From NCBI RefSeq assembly GCF_022682495.2, contig NC_071397.1:7097082-7161081 (forward strand): a DNA stretch of 64,000 bases, given 5' to 3'. Positions 13,040 through 25,040 of the stretch are shown piece after piece; the stretch's first letter is position 1; every line of letters begins with the position of its first letter. Source of the stretch: Desmodus rotundus (taxonomy: Eukaryota; Chordata; Mammalia; Chiroptera; Phyllostomidae). The notes below the pieces were generated by a model. That model did no database searches, had not been told where the DNA came from, and saw only the letters and a program-made list of their open reading frames with translations. A program made the translations under genes and the position numbers.

Positions 13040-13830
13040 CTCTGAGGACCTCACGTTACAGTGATACCATCCTGAAGAGCCTCGTGTCCCTTCAATTCAT
13101 CCTCCCCCACATTGCCACCCGAACGATTTTTCTTTAACGCAAATAACTGGGCCTCCACTTTGATTTAAATTACCTGGCAACTCCTGATTGCTTTTAGGGT
13201 AAGATCCAGTTTTCTCTGGAGGCCGTATGAGGCTTTTCAGAACCTGGAATACTTTTCCTGTGTCATTTCCAATTATCTGCACATTATCCGTTCTCTAGCT
13301 ATTTGTCCTGTCTGTCATTCTCAATAGGTTTCCCACAAAGTCATCTGTACTTGAGTTTAAGTTCTGTGTGGACGGCCAAGTCACTCCACCACTCACAGGC
13401 CTCACTCTCCAACCATCTGCCCAACCAAACGTGTTCTTTCCTCATTTGCAGTTGCTTGTATACCACCTGCACTCCGAGTCTCAGACTCAGCTCTGTTACT
13501 ACCTGCTCTCCACAGTTTTTTCTGACTACTCCCCCACCTCACTCTCATCATCCCACTGCTATGGCAAGAAGGGACCAAGGCTCTTCTTCCGTGTTCCTCT
13601 CCCACTCATCCACCTACCACTGCATCAGTGAGTGACTCATCTTCTGCCTATTTGACCCGTACAACTGTGTTCCCCTTACGGACAGAAATTCTGTCTCGAC
13701 TCAGTATCTCCTAAACCTCGAGCAGTGTACCTGGAAGTCGGCAGACATTCAGTGAAACATACGGAGTAAAGGAAGAGAAGTTTGGAGAGAGGGAAAGGAG
13801 GGACGGTTGAATGAATCGATTATCGCTTCT
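13040..13830 (+). repeat. LINE-2 (L2) 3' region, sense
   Basis: The order of blocks follows the L2 3' end: a 'ctttagggtaagatcc...' block, CT-rich coding-derived blocks, then 'cagaaattctgtctcgactcagtatctcc' and 'acattcagtgaaacatacggag' at the end, which correspond to the known 'agggactttgtct...cagtgcctggcacatag...caataaat' terminus. It is strongly diverged, as expected for this pre-eutherian family. Both CT-rich open frames here are shadows. Confidence 0.55.
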
Positions 13831-16800
13831 ACTCGTAGGAAGCTTAGAGTCACACAGAATTCTCATTGTCTGAAAATAACAGCATAATCAGCGCGGCTGA
13901 ACTGAATCCCCAAGGAGAGAGTAGAACTCTCCTTGTCCTGCATTGTAACAAACAGTGTGGACACAACCATAGAATTGTTTCTGACAAACTTATAAGGGTT
14001 GTGCAATGCCACAGGCAAGTTGACTCTAAATTTAAAGTTAAGGATTTTAAGGTTTTTTTGTCTTGTAGCTGATATATTTTTAATTTTTATTTGAAAATAA
14101 TTAAGAAATTCTATGACAATAAGTGATAAGTATACAAATATTTTCTTTGCATAGTTATTCAGCAGTCCATAAAGTTAAGACAACCTGTTCTTAAATAAGA
14201 CTTAAGGATGCTCTTTGGCACATATGAACATTCTGCTCACATATGAAAGACCAATCAGCTATACCAGCTTTGTGGAAAAAAAAAAAGAATTAGCTTAATA
14301 AGATGCCTAAACCCTGTAATCACATTTATAGATCACTTTTAGTTGTTTTAGTTTCACTTTGGCATTTTTAGCATCTGTCTAGCAGACTTGTACGTGTACA
14401 TATAAAACACAAAATTCCATTAATACGACATTAAGGTTTCAAGTTTAAACATACAGGAAACTGAGAAGTTATAGCCCTCATAACAACTTTAATGTACCCA
14501 CTTTATATTTTCTACATGTGTTAGGTTAAGGTACTAAAATGTTAAGCATTGAGCTGGAACACAGAAAGGACACATATATAAATAGTCCACATTCTCATCT
14601 TGCTTAGGATGTCGACCCTTATTTTCAAAGAACTAACACTAATATGATCTGTTTTCCACACACATAATGGACACATGTAGAAGAGAGTCGGAAGGGAGCC
14701 TATTTTATTTAAACTTTCAGGTGGTTTAAAGTTAAATATTCACACTGCATTAATAACAACGCCATACTGCATTAAAAATTGCTATGAATTTTCAGTACAT
14801 TTCTAATAAAAATATAGAAAGTACTTATTTCCAAAAGAAAAGAAGTACATGATCTTGAAAATTCTGTAAGTGGTTGGAAGAACAAAAAGAAGTATACTTA
14901 ACAGTCATACAACATCTTTTCAATTGTATTTATTTTTTATTTTCCCCTAAAACTCTTTTGATGCAGACATGTTAGAAAGAATTCTGTCAACTTGGAAATC
15001 AGCACCCACCTCTCTTGAAGAGCATAATTTGTTTCACAAATGACGGGGGGGGGGAGCTTATTTTGTTCTACTACTACTTAACTCAGCATATCAAGTTCAG
15101 AGTTATACATTAAATAATTTCCCTATGAGCTGAGGCCAAGCACACATATTTCCACCCAAGGGGAAAAGCTTAGAGTGAATGAAAACAAAACTCAATAATG
15201 AAGGTCTTCACACGGGGGGCAGTCAGCCAAGCTAGAGCGTAAAACTCCAACGTGGTGTGTGGCTCTTACTTGAATACACGAGAAAGAACTACCAGATCGT
15301 TAAAGCACTGGGGCTTAATTTTGAGTTACAACAAAGTACAAGAACTTTGGGCTAGAAAGAACCGCCTGGCTTGTCCTTCTGCTCTCAGGTAGGCCCACCC
15401 GAACTGTCCCGGACAGAGGGGAAATTAAACTGTATTTAGAGTCTGCCAAGAGAATCCACAATTGCTCCTAATAACTCATTCTAGTATTAAATCGCTCTGT
15501 CAAAAAATCTTCCCAATATCTCCAGTAAATCCTTTGTGCTGAAATTTAAACCGGAAAACTGGCCCCAATGTGACTTTAACATGTGGTCCCCTAACCTGGA
15601 GGTTATATTGTAGCATAAAGCTCACACAATAGGACCGATTCTCTATGTATTTTACAACAATTTCCCAACAGTTACTTAAGTATATCTGGGCCAAGAATAT
15701 GCTATGCACAGAAAATTTATGTCCTATTTTGTTACAGTATTTGGAATATCATCTCATTACTCTGAGTTTCTTTTGTTAAGTGTGGCCACAGGTCTCAGAC
15801 CAGCAAAGTAGCAGATCACAAAAGAAGACCAGTTCTCTGCACATGCATTGCACTGGTCAGTCAATCATCAAACCGGTGTCTTCACCATGCTCACGGCTGA
15901 TCAACTCAGGGTTGATCAGCTCAACCATGCAATGATCTTAGTCGGGAAAGGTATGTTTTGTATGATTTACTTAGCCTTAGAGAAATGGCTTAAGTTAAGT
16001 CATGGGAAAAACTGACCTACCTAGCCATATTGTATTTACCCATTATATGCAGTATAAAATGTTGCACTAAAATAGCCAATCAAAAAGTTGTTGAAGGCCT
16101 ATTATTTATCCCTTCATATATCCATTCCTTCATGCATTTACTCCATCCAGCATTGATGATTCCCCCTCTTCTACAGCACTATTCTAGATACAATATAACA
16201 TAAATAAGTAAAATTCACGGGCGATGCTAGAACACATGGAGTGTGCAACCCAGTCTATACTTGGATGAGAAGTCCTAGCCAAAGGGTGTTGCCCAGTCCC
16301 TGAGGGTATCATCCAATCAGGTGAGGATACTGGGTGAAAGTTACCCAGCTGTGTTGTCAATATCTCTATGGAGGCTTTGAAGTGGAAGTTGCTAATTTCA
16401 GATGTATAAATTGCTCACACAGTTTTGTCAATGACACTTTGCTTCAACAGCACAAATCTTGCACCTTTTTTTCCAGGTCACCTCCAACAGGCTTTAAAGA
16501 GCTGAATATTTTTGAGCTACACAGGCCCAATATTCAGTTTATTCTATTGGGTGATATGAATGCCATCAGTCTAAACATACTCAGCAATGTGCCTCTAGTC
16601 AAAGAACTTCACAGCAACTCCAAAATAGTAAAAGTTACCATGAGACAATAACATTCTCTGAATAGACTAATGTGATCCAGAGGCTTCAGTCTTCTTTCCA
16701 AATACGTGAAAAGTTAAAATAAAGTTATTCTGCTCAACAAAGCCACTATGCATGATTCCATAATTACACATCAGGTTTTCTAAAGAAAGTAACAGTTTCC

Positions 16801-17225
16801 TGTTCATTCCCTGTAAATCCTAAGAAAGCACCTTGTAGTGCTTCACACAAAAGCTGGTGCTTCCATATTCATCGCTCGGCTGCTCTCAGTGAGAGCTGCG
16901 AAATCCAGATTGGTTTTACTCGCACTTCAATTACTGCACTATGGGATCGATCGCCCCGAAAGGCTGGTGTACACAGGAATCCACACACGGTGACCATCGT
17001 TCACAATCGGTCTGAAAAGGCACATCAAAGGCTGCTATTTCAAAAGCTATTCTCACTGCAAGTGTGTATTGGTAGAAGGTCCAATAATAATTTTTTAAAC
17101 GGGTAGGCTCAATTCTTCATCGAGATTCACTTGTACCATCTTCATAAAGACTTTTCTGATTCTATTGCCACACTAATCCCCTTGATTTGCATTTATTTGT
17201 ATTCCTTTGTAAAATTTCTCTGACT
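13831..17225. other. Intronic stretch without recognised gene
   Basis: AT-rich DNA, apparently single-copy. It has a short perfect stem-loop at 15896-15920 and a zinc-finger-like open frame near 16400-16460 (see findings). No exon was supported. Confidence 0.5.
15896..15920. repeat. Perfect 10-bp inverted repeat (stem-loop)
   Basis: GCTGATCAAC and GTTGATCAGC are perfect reverse complements separated by five bases (TCAGG). The structure is flanked by two 'ccatgc' direct repeats. Function unknown; it could be chance. Confidence 0.75.
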
Positions 17226-17432
17226 GCCCTGGCCAGGTGGCTGGGTTGAACTGGAGGGGAGGGGAGGGGGGGAAGGGGGTAATGGGAGAAAGAAGGGGAG
17301 GGGCAAGCAAAGGAACACGAATAGAGGACTCCTGGGCATGGACAATGAGGGGAATTGACTGTGAGGGTGGGGGCGGGGTAGGGGTGAGCTCTGGGGAAAA
17401 AGGCAGAACAACTGTAAATGAACAATAAATTT
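17226..17432 (+). mobile_element. SINE head joined to L1 3' UTR (chimeric retrocopy candidate)
   Basis: The first about 25 bases (gccctggccaggtggctggg) are the 5' end of the VES-type tRNA SINE. At about 17252 the sequence switches to the G-rich 3' UTR of the young L1 family also seen at 61335-61629 and 49770-50012. Matches include the 'aatgggagaaagaaggggaggggc' region, 'gggcatggacaatga' and the terminal 'acaactgtaaatgaacaataaa'. The SINE body is missing. A template switch during reverse transcription would make this structure, but a SINE truncated by a later L1 insertion is possible. No target-site duplication was identified. Confidence 0.6.
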
Positions 17433-20400
17433 TTTAAAAAGAATATTTGATTTAAATTTGGAAATAGTGTAGAAATGTTTGAGGTACACATATATGTTTG
17501 ATTATTATTATAAGTTGCTTATTTTTTTAAGTTGCTTACTACATGTATATGTTTAGTTACTATTTTCTTAAGTGCTTAGAATGATTTTCTTGTTAGGTTT
17601 CTAAGTATGCCCTACCAGGCACTTGAGGTGCTTGAGTAATCAGATACATTAAATATGTAAATGAGGTTTCAAACTGAATTACCTAAATCGGAACCAGAAT
17701 TAATTTTTTTAGAGAAATTTTAACTCTTAAACTTGAATTAGCCAAATGTTAATAAAATAATAAATGAAAGAGACTATTCTTACTTTTATGTAATAGAGGA
17801 CAGATTTAAAAATAGAATCATAAGATTTGTCGATTGAAATAGGTTTCTGAATGCACAGCCTTAATATATTAAATATGAATTTAAAACCCAATTAAATGGA
17901 GGAAGTCCTTGTAAAAATTCCCCTTGGACAATAAAATACTCAACCTGAAAGCAGGGACTTTCTCTGCTATGTTTACCCTGGTGTCTTCGGACCGGAACCT
18001 GTGTCTGCACACGGCAGGCAGTCAGAAATGAACATTGGCTTGCATGGCCTTGAGCTGGAATCCGCTGGGGCAATTTCTTCAGCCTCAACCTGGTAGCATT
18101 CTGAAGATCAAATCAGAGCCACAGTCACACCAACACCACTGGAACACCTGTGTTGTGGAATAGCTGCAGATGTAAAGGAATTTAACTCTTGGAATAGGCT
18201 GGCCGAGGGGTACCGTGGACAACAAAACCTGTTCAAGTGTGGGTCTGTAAGGGTTTGCTCCTCGGCTGGTGCCTGGAGGTGGGCTACAGGTAGAGACGAA
18301 GCGGGGAGGCGGGCGGCGCGTTACAGAGTGGGACAGAACACTGGCCGGCCTCGGGTTCCCTCAGGAAGGCCTCCTGCGTGCTGCTGAAGCCAAAGCAGAA
18401 GCCGCCAGGCCAGGCGCATGGTGTTGGCCACTCAGAAAAGGTCAGGATGAGCACACGTAGGCACTTTCAGAGTTGGCCGAAAAGCTTTCGGAAAAAAAGT
18501 GTGCTGATTAGAGGAACTTATGAAATTTGAATATAGCACCAATGAAACGGCAGGGCATTTTGGAGGAAATGGGGCCCAGGTAGCAGAGTAGACGGTCACT
18601 TCCCAGACATGAGCTGGGAAGGGAAGTGATTACAAGGAGTAGTAAGTAAAAAAACAGGCAAGTCTGAGGAAGTAATTGCCTTTTATTTATTTACTTTTAG
18701 GTTGGGAGGTTTGGCTTCCCTAAGGGTGTAGACGGAGGAGGACCCTTTATAATGACAGCAAGAGAGTGGGTGAGGGGAGCACACGCACTCCCACAGGCGA
18801 GGAAGTGCAGATTTAAGCAAAAGTTCTAAGTTAATTCTACCGACACTGTTTGACACTAGAGCACATAAGTGAGCCAATAGAAATGATGGAAAGTCTGTTC
18901 CTAGTTTCTAATATGCGCTAGGACACCACGGTGACCAGTACAGGCAGGTCCCCATCCACACGTGGCTTCCGTTCTACTGGAAAGAGTTGTGATCTGAATT
19001 AATGCTGATTTGAAATGTAAAATAGATGTTGTAAATAATGTAATATCATGTGGTAATAGCCGCTATAAAGAAAACTAATGAAGCAGGGGAAGGAGACAGA
19101 GACTGAAAGGACTTTAGAGGACTGTTGGGACGAGGAGGAGCAGATCAGAGAGTTCAATTTTGGCATTTTGGGGCTAGGAGCTAGAAGGCTGGGAAAGAAG
19201 AAGTAGAAAGTTGGTTATCCTGAGAATCACCATCTCTGGAAATATTACCCGGCTTTAGACAATGGCAGGACAATTACCTCTAATTTCCCCACATGATGGC
19301 AGCCTTGATTCTGAGACTAAAAAGTCTTAAACTCTTTTCCAACCCTTTCCATCTCACTGGCAGAGAGCTGCACGTAGAAGCAATATCATTGCGGATCTTC
19401 GCACGGTATTTCTAAATAAATCAGGGTCCTGTGGACCCAAGATAGAGTGTTTTTCATGATAGTTGACTGCGTAAATGCACGTGCAACCTGTCTGGTGATG
19501 GACGTGACAGGTGAAGAAGGAGCATGAGCTGCCTCTGAGCAGGTTCAGTGACAGGCGCGGGAGATGTGGAGGAGAGAAACAGCAACAACGTGTTTACCTG
19601 AGTGAAAGTGTAAATACCAAGTTAGAGAAACCTTCGTGTATGCCTTTCAAAATGAATGAATTCTTTGTCCCCTGTGTGATTTACTTTTGGCTTAGGAAAT
19701 CAGAAAAGCAGAGCGATTTATTTGCTGGTTGTTTTCAAAAGGAGAGGGATCACGGGATGAGTCCAAGCACCGACTCAGCTAACAAGGCACACCATCACGA
19801 CCGGCTGAACTGGCCAGAGCTTTGCGTCCTAGAGCCCGAGGAGCCCGGCCGAAGTCTCCCCCTACTGAACACAAGACCCAGGAACCCCGAACCTGTCAAA
19901 ACCCCTGATATAATGAGGTCATTCAGCCTTCGCTCGAACACTTCCTGGGATCAGAAGCTCATTTCCTCCAATCATTTCGTTTCTCCTCAAGCTCCACTGT
20001 TGCACAGCATCTTTGTACTCAGAACTGCAGGGCACCTCACGGTGACCCTCTCTGAGTGCCTCTGCCCTGCCTCATCAGGTCCCTCAAACTACATTAATTA
20101 TTCTATAAGTCCCTCAAATAAGAACTGCAAATGCAACTCAAAACCCCCCTCCATTGCAATTTTAAGAAATACTTACTATTAATTTCAATGTTATAATACA
20201 ATTTTGTGAATACATATTTAAGTTCCCTTTTAGTGCTTAAGTGGCATCTACCTAAAATGAAATTTATCTGGAAAAATATCTAAAATTATAAAAAGCATTG
20301 AAGCATTTATTCCTAAGACTAAATATTGAGCGACTTTAGCTATACCATAAAAATCCTCATTTTAGTTAATGGCTAGAAAGTAATTTCAATAAATTTATTC

Positions 20401-21245
20401 TTAAAAATAATTTACTTATTTTTACTTAACACCTATACATTTGATTTATGAAATAAAGGATAAAATATATTCTCTTCAAGCATTGGCTTAGATGTTATGA
20501 GAAGTTGCAAAAACAGACCCAAGGAAAAAAAAATAAATGAGAAAACCTAATAAAACAAACCAAGTTAAACATTTCAAAGGTCACTTTTTAATTACTTCAC
20601 AAAGTGTTCATTATGTAAACAAAACTACTCCACAAGCCATACTATTCCCCCACCACCACTCTGATTCTTAGAGAAAATGGCTAAAAGCATTCCAAGGGGT
20701 CCCTTTCTCTCTGCATGCTAAGATTAAATAAGCTGGGAGTGTGAGGCAAAGCACACACATAAGAATTTATCCCAGACAGAGAGGCTCACCACAGAGCTCA
20801 AAAACTGACCTGCATAATTCACGTAAGTGAGTGCCACGTCTTCGAGGGGGTGAATCATTTCCTTTGCTTTAAAATATGTTCCACATTTCACACAGGTCCA
20901 TTCTCCATTTATTTTCTTTCAAAAACGGTTCTGTGCATTCATAGTCAGCTACTTAAACTTTAATTGTAATAATAAACTGTCATTTTCCCCTGCCGCTTGA
21001 CCGATCTCTGTCACGTGGGGCACTAGGCTTTCTACCTCGAATGAGATGCTGAGAGGCACGTTTTCCACGAATAGAATAGACATGTTTGAGGGTATGCTGG
21101 CACCTCTGATGTCACAGCATGGAGCAGAGGTGACAGGTGCTGGCTGGGGCCTGGACTCCAGCACACTCAGACTTGGGGAAACGTGGCCGGCAACAGCAAG
21201 TTACATGTTGTTTGCTTCTCTTCCTTAACTCAGTTTATTTTCTAG
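17433..21245. other. Intronic stretch without supported gene
   Basis: Mostly unclassified sequence. About 18930-19200 weakly resembles antisense L2. A GC-rich patch lies at 18280-18440. A long + strand frame (first ATG at 19640, stop ending 20182, 180 codons) is unexplained and is listed in the findings. No splice-supported exon was found. Confidence 0.45.
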
Positions 21246-21620
21246 TTGCTATGGCCTGAATTGTATCTCCTCCAAAATTCATGTGTAAAAACCCCAATAC
21301 CCACCCCTCCACCTCCAAATAGGACTGTATATGGACCTAGGGCTGCCTAGGCCCATACACCTTTGGTATATGCCTCTTTACATGTGCCCAGGCAGAAGTC
21401 AGTGAAAAGTGGAGAGCCCACTCTCCTGGAAGTCGCTTGGAAAGGGTCCTTTGGTAGGAAAAGCCACCCCAGGCTCAGCGAGGTGACAAAGTCCCCGCTC
21501 CATAGTGACACTCTGAGAAGACCGTGGGGCTCTGCCTTGCTCTCTCCGTGAAAGCATTTTGCCGTCCCCCACTTCTTGGTGCCAATATCTGCGTTTGTCA
21601 GCTTCAGTACTGGGGTTTCT
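21246..21620 (+). repeat. Possible MaLR/MLT1-type LTR remnant
   Basis: The start 'tgctatggcctgaattgtat' followed by 'ctcctccaaaattcatgtgt' resembles the beginning of MLT1/MaLR-type LTRs. The remainder is too diverged or rearranged to follow with confidence, and the right edge is a guess. It has no coding capacity. Confidence 0.35.
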
Positions 21621-21624
21621 TCCA

Positions 21625-21705
21625 CACACTGGCTAATGTAAACAATGCTGCAATGAACATAGAGGTGCATATATTCCTTCAAATTAGTGTTTAAAAAATA
21701 AATGG
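21625..21705 (-). repeat. Short antisense L1 3' fragment
   Basis: The + strand 'ctaatgtaaacaatgctgcaatgaacatagaggtgcatatattccttcaaattagtg' matches the antisense of the L1 3' block ('tgcaataaacatgggggtgcagatatctcttc'). It may be a short remnant. Confidence 0.55.
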
Positions 21706-23041
21706 ACTGCTTTGTTTTAATATTGTTACCAAACACTTGTGAAAAATCAAGATCATATGTACATCAAATTAATGAATGACTCAGCTCTGAGAGATAAAAC
21801 TAACATACTGGATAACTGAGTCAGGGCAAAACAAAAGCTAGAATGAGCACCAAATTTAAGGGCAGGAGTAACAAAAATGTAACAGAAGTCAATAAATGTT
21901 CCTGCACCTCAATAGTAACAACAGACAAACCAGTTGCATTAGTATAGAATAGGGAAATACGTAATGACCGAGACTTCCAATTCTTCCACTTTTGGCTGGC
22001 CAGACAACTTGAACTCTCTTCTTCTAAAATCTACTTAAAGATTCTGGACAGAATACAATGTATATCCTTTAAATACCTAGCTAAATCTGCAAAACAAAAA
22101 AAATGTTAGAAAAAAATACCTAGAGATAAAAAAAAAAGTAAATAACAAAAGAAAAGAAGGGCATGAGCTAATGCTGGGGCAACCCCCTGGGAGTATTGGG
22201 GGTAGGAAAAGAATGCTAGTATCAATAACCAGGGTTTAGACCGATAAATTGGGTAGTTGGAAATAAGATCCCTTTATAAACCTGGGACCAAAAAGCAAAT
22301 AAAAAAATTTCATATCTACCCGTCGGCACGGGAAGTGACAATGAAACCCACCTGTTTTTGCCTGAACGATGGGTGGGAAAACAAAAGGTCTTCCTTCGGC
22401 TTTAGTAACCATTGTTATCTACCCACGTGAGGTATAAATTTACACTGCCGACTGGTCTGCATATCTCAGTCACTGAAATTAATATGAAAAAAAGTATATT
22501 GAAGCTGATGACAGCTCTGGGACAGCAGGCAGAAGCAAAAGTAAACCTAGTCTACGGTGACACGCACTTAACACTGTAGTGTAAGACTGCAACAACCAAA
22601 GCCCCGCTGAAATAGCCTCGTAACCCAAACAACACAAGGATGCCCACCGAGCGTCAGCAAGTGTAACAAACAACAGGTCCAGACACAGGAGAACTATAAA
22701 GACCATACAGCATGTGTTTAAAGTTATTAAATACTTAAAATAAGTAACAAATAGCAAGACGCTATGAAAAGCAAGAACAGATAGAAAGGAAATGACCAAA
22801 TAAAATTATGAAAATCAAGATATAATGATTGCAATTTTAAAAAGTTAATGTAAGAGCTAAACAGGTTAGACATAAGTGAAGAAATGATTAGTAAATTAGA
22901 TGAAATATCTGAGAAAATTACCCAAAATGCAACAAAGAGCAATATAAAGATTAAAATATATATTTTTTAAAGCCTAAGAAAATAGCACAGAATAAAAAGG
23001 AAAATGTATGCTTAACATGAGTTATAAAAGGAGGCATTAAA

Positions 23042-23273
23042 GCCCGGCCAGGTGGCTCAGTAGGTTGGTGCGTCATCTCATACACCAAAAGGTTGCTGGT
23101 TCAATTCCTGGTCAGGGCATGTACCTAGGTTGTGGGTTTTATCCCTGGTTGGGGCACATACAGGAGGCAACTGATTGATGTTTCTCCATCTTTCACTCTT
23201 GCTCTCTCCCTTCATCTCTCTCTAAAATCATTACACATACATATCCTTAGGTGAAGATTAAAAAAAAAAAGCT
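23042..23273 (+). repeat. tRNA-derived SINE (bat VES type) with target-site duplication
   Basis: The element starts 'gcccggccaggtggctcag' and carries box B 'ggttcaattcctgg', the 'ggtcagggcatgtacctagg' linker, a TCTC-rich tail and an A tail. The 10-bp target duplication AGGCATTAAA is seen at 23032-23041 and 23274-23283, which fixes both ends and shows L1-mediated insertion into the older L1. Confidence 0.92.
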
Positions 23274-23785
23274 AGGCATTAAAGAGAATGAAATAGAAAA
23301 ACTCTTCAATGAAAAAATAGCAGAGAATTTTCCAGAACTGAAGACAGACGTGAGTCCTCAGATTCAGGAAGCACAATGAATCCTAAGAAGGAGAAATACA
23401 AACAAATCCACATGGAAGCATTTTGTTGTGCAACCACAGAACATATACACAAAGTAAAACTCTTGAAAATGGTGCAGGAAATTGGGGGGGGGTAGGAAAG
23501 ACCAACTAGACTAAAGCAGATTTCTCAAAAGCAAGAATTAAAAGATGATAGGATGATAGCTTCAAAGTATTGAGAAAACACCACTGTCAACCAGGAATTC
23601 AAAATTCAACATACATAAATCAAATGAAATAAATACTGAGAGTTAACAATGAAAGGACGCTCTCTGAAAGAGCTACCAAAGGATATACTTCAGGAAGAGG
23701 AGAATTAAAACCAGAAAGAAGTGAAAAAGGACATTGAGCAAAGAAACTGAAACAAATATGGGACAATTCACACACTCATTGATTT

Positions 23786-23986
23786 ATTTATTTATGTGTT
23801 TAGAGAGAATGGGGAAGGGAGGGAGAAAGGGGGAGAGAGAAATCGTTGTGAGAGCGAAACACTGATCAGATGCCTCTTGCACACACCCCAAAACTGCAGC
23901 CCAGGCACGTGCCCTGACTGGGAATCAGACTGGCAACCTTTTGCCTTTGGGACAACATCCAACCGACTGAGCCACGCCGGTCAGGG
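23786..23986 (-). repeat. tRNA-derived SINE (VES type), antisense, with target-site duplication
   Basis: On + the element runs from its A/T-rich tail ('tatttatttatgtg') through the purine-rich GAGA tract to the antisense head 'gccacgccggtcaggg'. Flanking 12-bp repeats ACTCATTGATTT (23774-23785) and ACTCACTGATTT (23987-23998) differ at one base and are read as the aged target-site duplication. Confidence 0.9.
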
Positions 23987-25040
23987 ACTCACTGATTTTT
24001 TAAAAATAAAGTAACAATAATGATGATTAATTTGTATCCTATAAAAACAAGGTATAATTAAAACACTTGACAGTAATAAATAAGATAAAATGGGAGAAAT
24101 GTTATTAAAATTAATCACATAAATCAGGAGATTAGAAATATTAATTAATTTTAGACTCTATGAATTCAAGTATGCTTATGCATTATTAGTGATAACCACT
24201 AAAAGAAAGAGAATGTAAAACTTCCAGATAAGCAGTATAAATTTTTAAAAGTTGGTTAGCAAAATAGAAGGTAGGAAAAGGGGAGGGGAGAGAGAAAAAG
24301 ACATAGAAAAAAACAGGATAAATAGAATGTAAATATGACAGAGATAACTGCAAATATCAGTAACCACTAAATTGACTAAAGCTTGAATAAAAAAGTGAAA
24401 GTAATTAATATGTCACTACAAAGAGATACAACTAAGCCACAGAACATGGAAAGTAAAAAGTCCGAAAGTAAAAAGATGGGAAACACATCTCATTGGTGTG
24501 TACATCCACACATTTTGTTGTGGGTTATATCGGTGTTTGAGTACCGCGTTCTGGCTCAGACCCTTCAGTAATATTCTCTACGTGTGCTGTTGGCTTCCAA
24601 TATGGGCTTAGGTAAGTTTTTTTTAATGAACTTTAGGAAATAAAGAACTGTTACAGATAAAGTCAGTCACTGCATATCAGAAAAGGAAAGATTCTCAGAA
24701 AGATGAAGCAATTCTGATCAAATACTATCACCTCCAAATATACAGGGCAAAAATTGACAGAATTACAAGTAGAAATAGACACATCTGGAAGTTTTTATAC
24801 ACCTCCCTTGGTTCCTGATAGATCAAAAAGAAAAATGAATCATACAAATATAGCACACTTGGACCACAAAGTCAACAAGCTTGAACCAAAGGACAAAAAT
24901 GGACTCCTGCATGGACGTTAATTAGCTATTGACAGAATTTAAACATGCTGAAATTGATCCTTGGAATCACGCATCAGGTGGAGCGTTGGTCAAATGACCT
25001 CTAAGATCGCAACTAACTTCAGGGTTGTTTAGTTTCAATA

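Larger units (their letters stand above)
22700..25040 (+). repeat. Ancient L1 (L1M/HAL1-like), sense, ORF1 to early ORF2 remnant
   Basis: The segment at 23275-23740 matches diverged L1 ORF1 coding ('gaagagaattttccagaactgaag', 'tgtcaaccaggaattcaaaattcaac', 'ctaccaaaggatatacttcaggaagagg'). Intergenic L1 sequence follows, and at 24690-24900 an early ORF2 remnant appears ('gacagaattacaagtagaaatagacacatc'). Many stops and indels make it a fossil. It is interrupted by two SINEs (23042-23273 sense, 23786-23986 antisense), which are therefore younger. The left edge is approximate. Confidence 0.65.
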
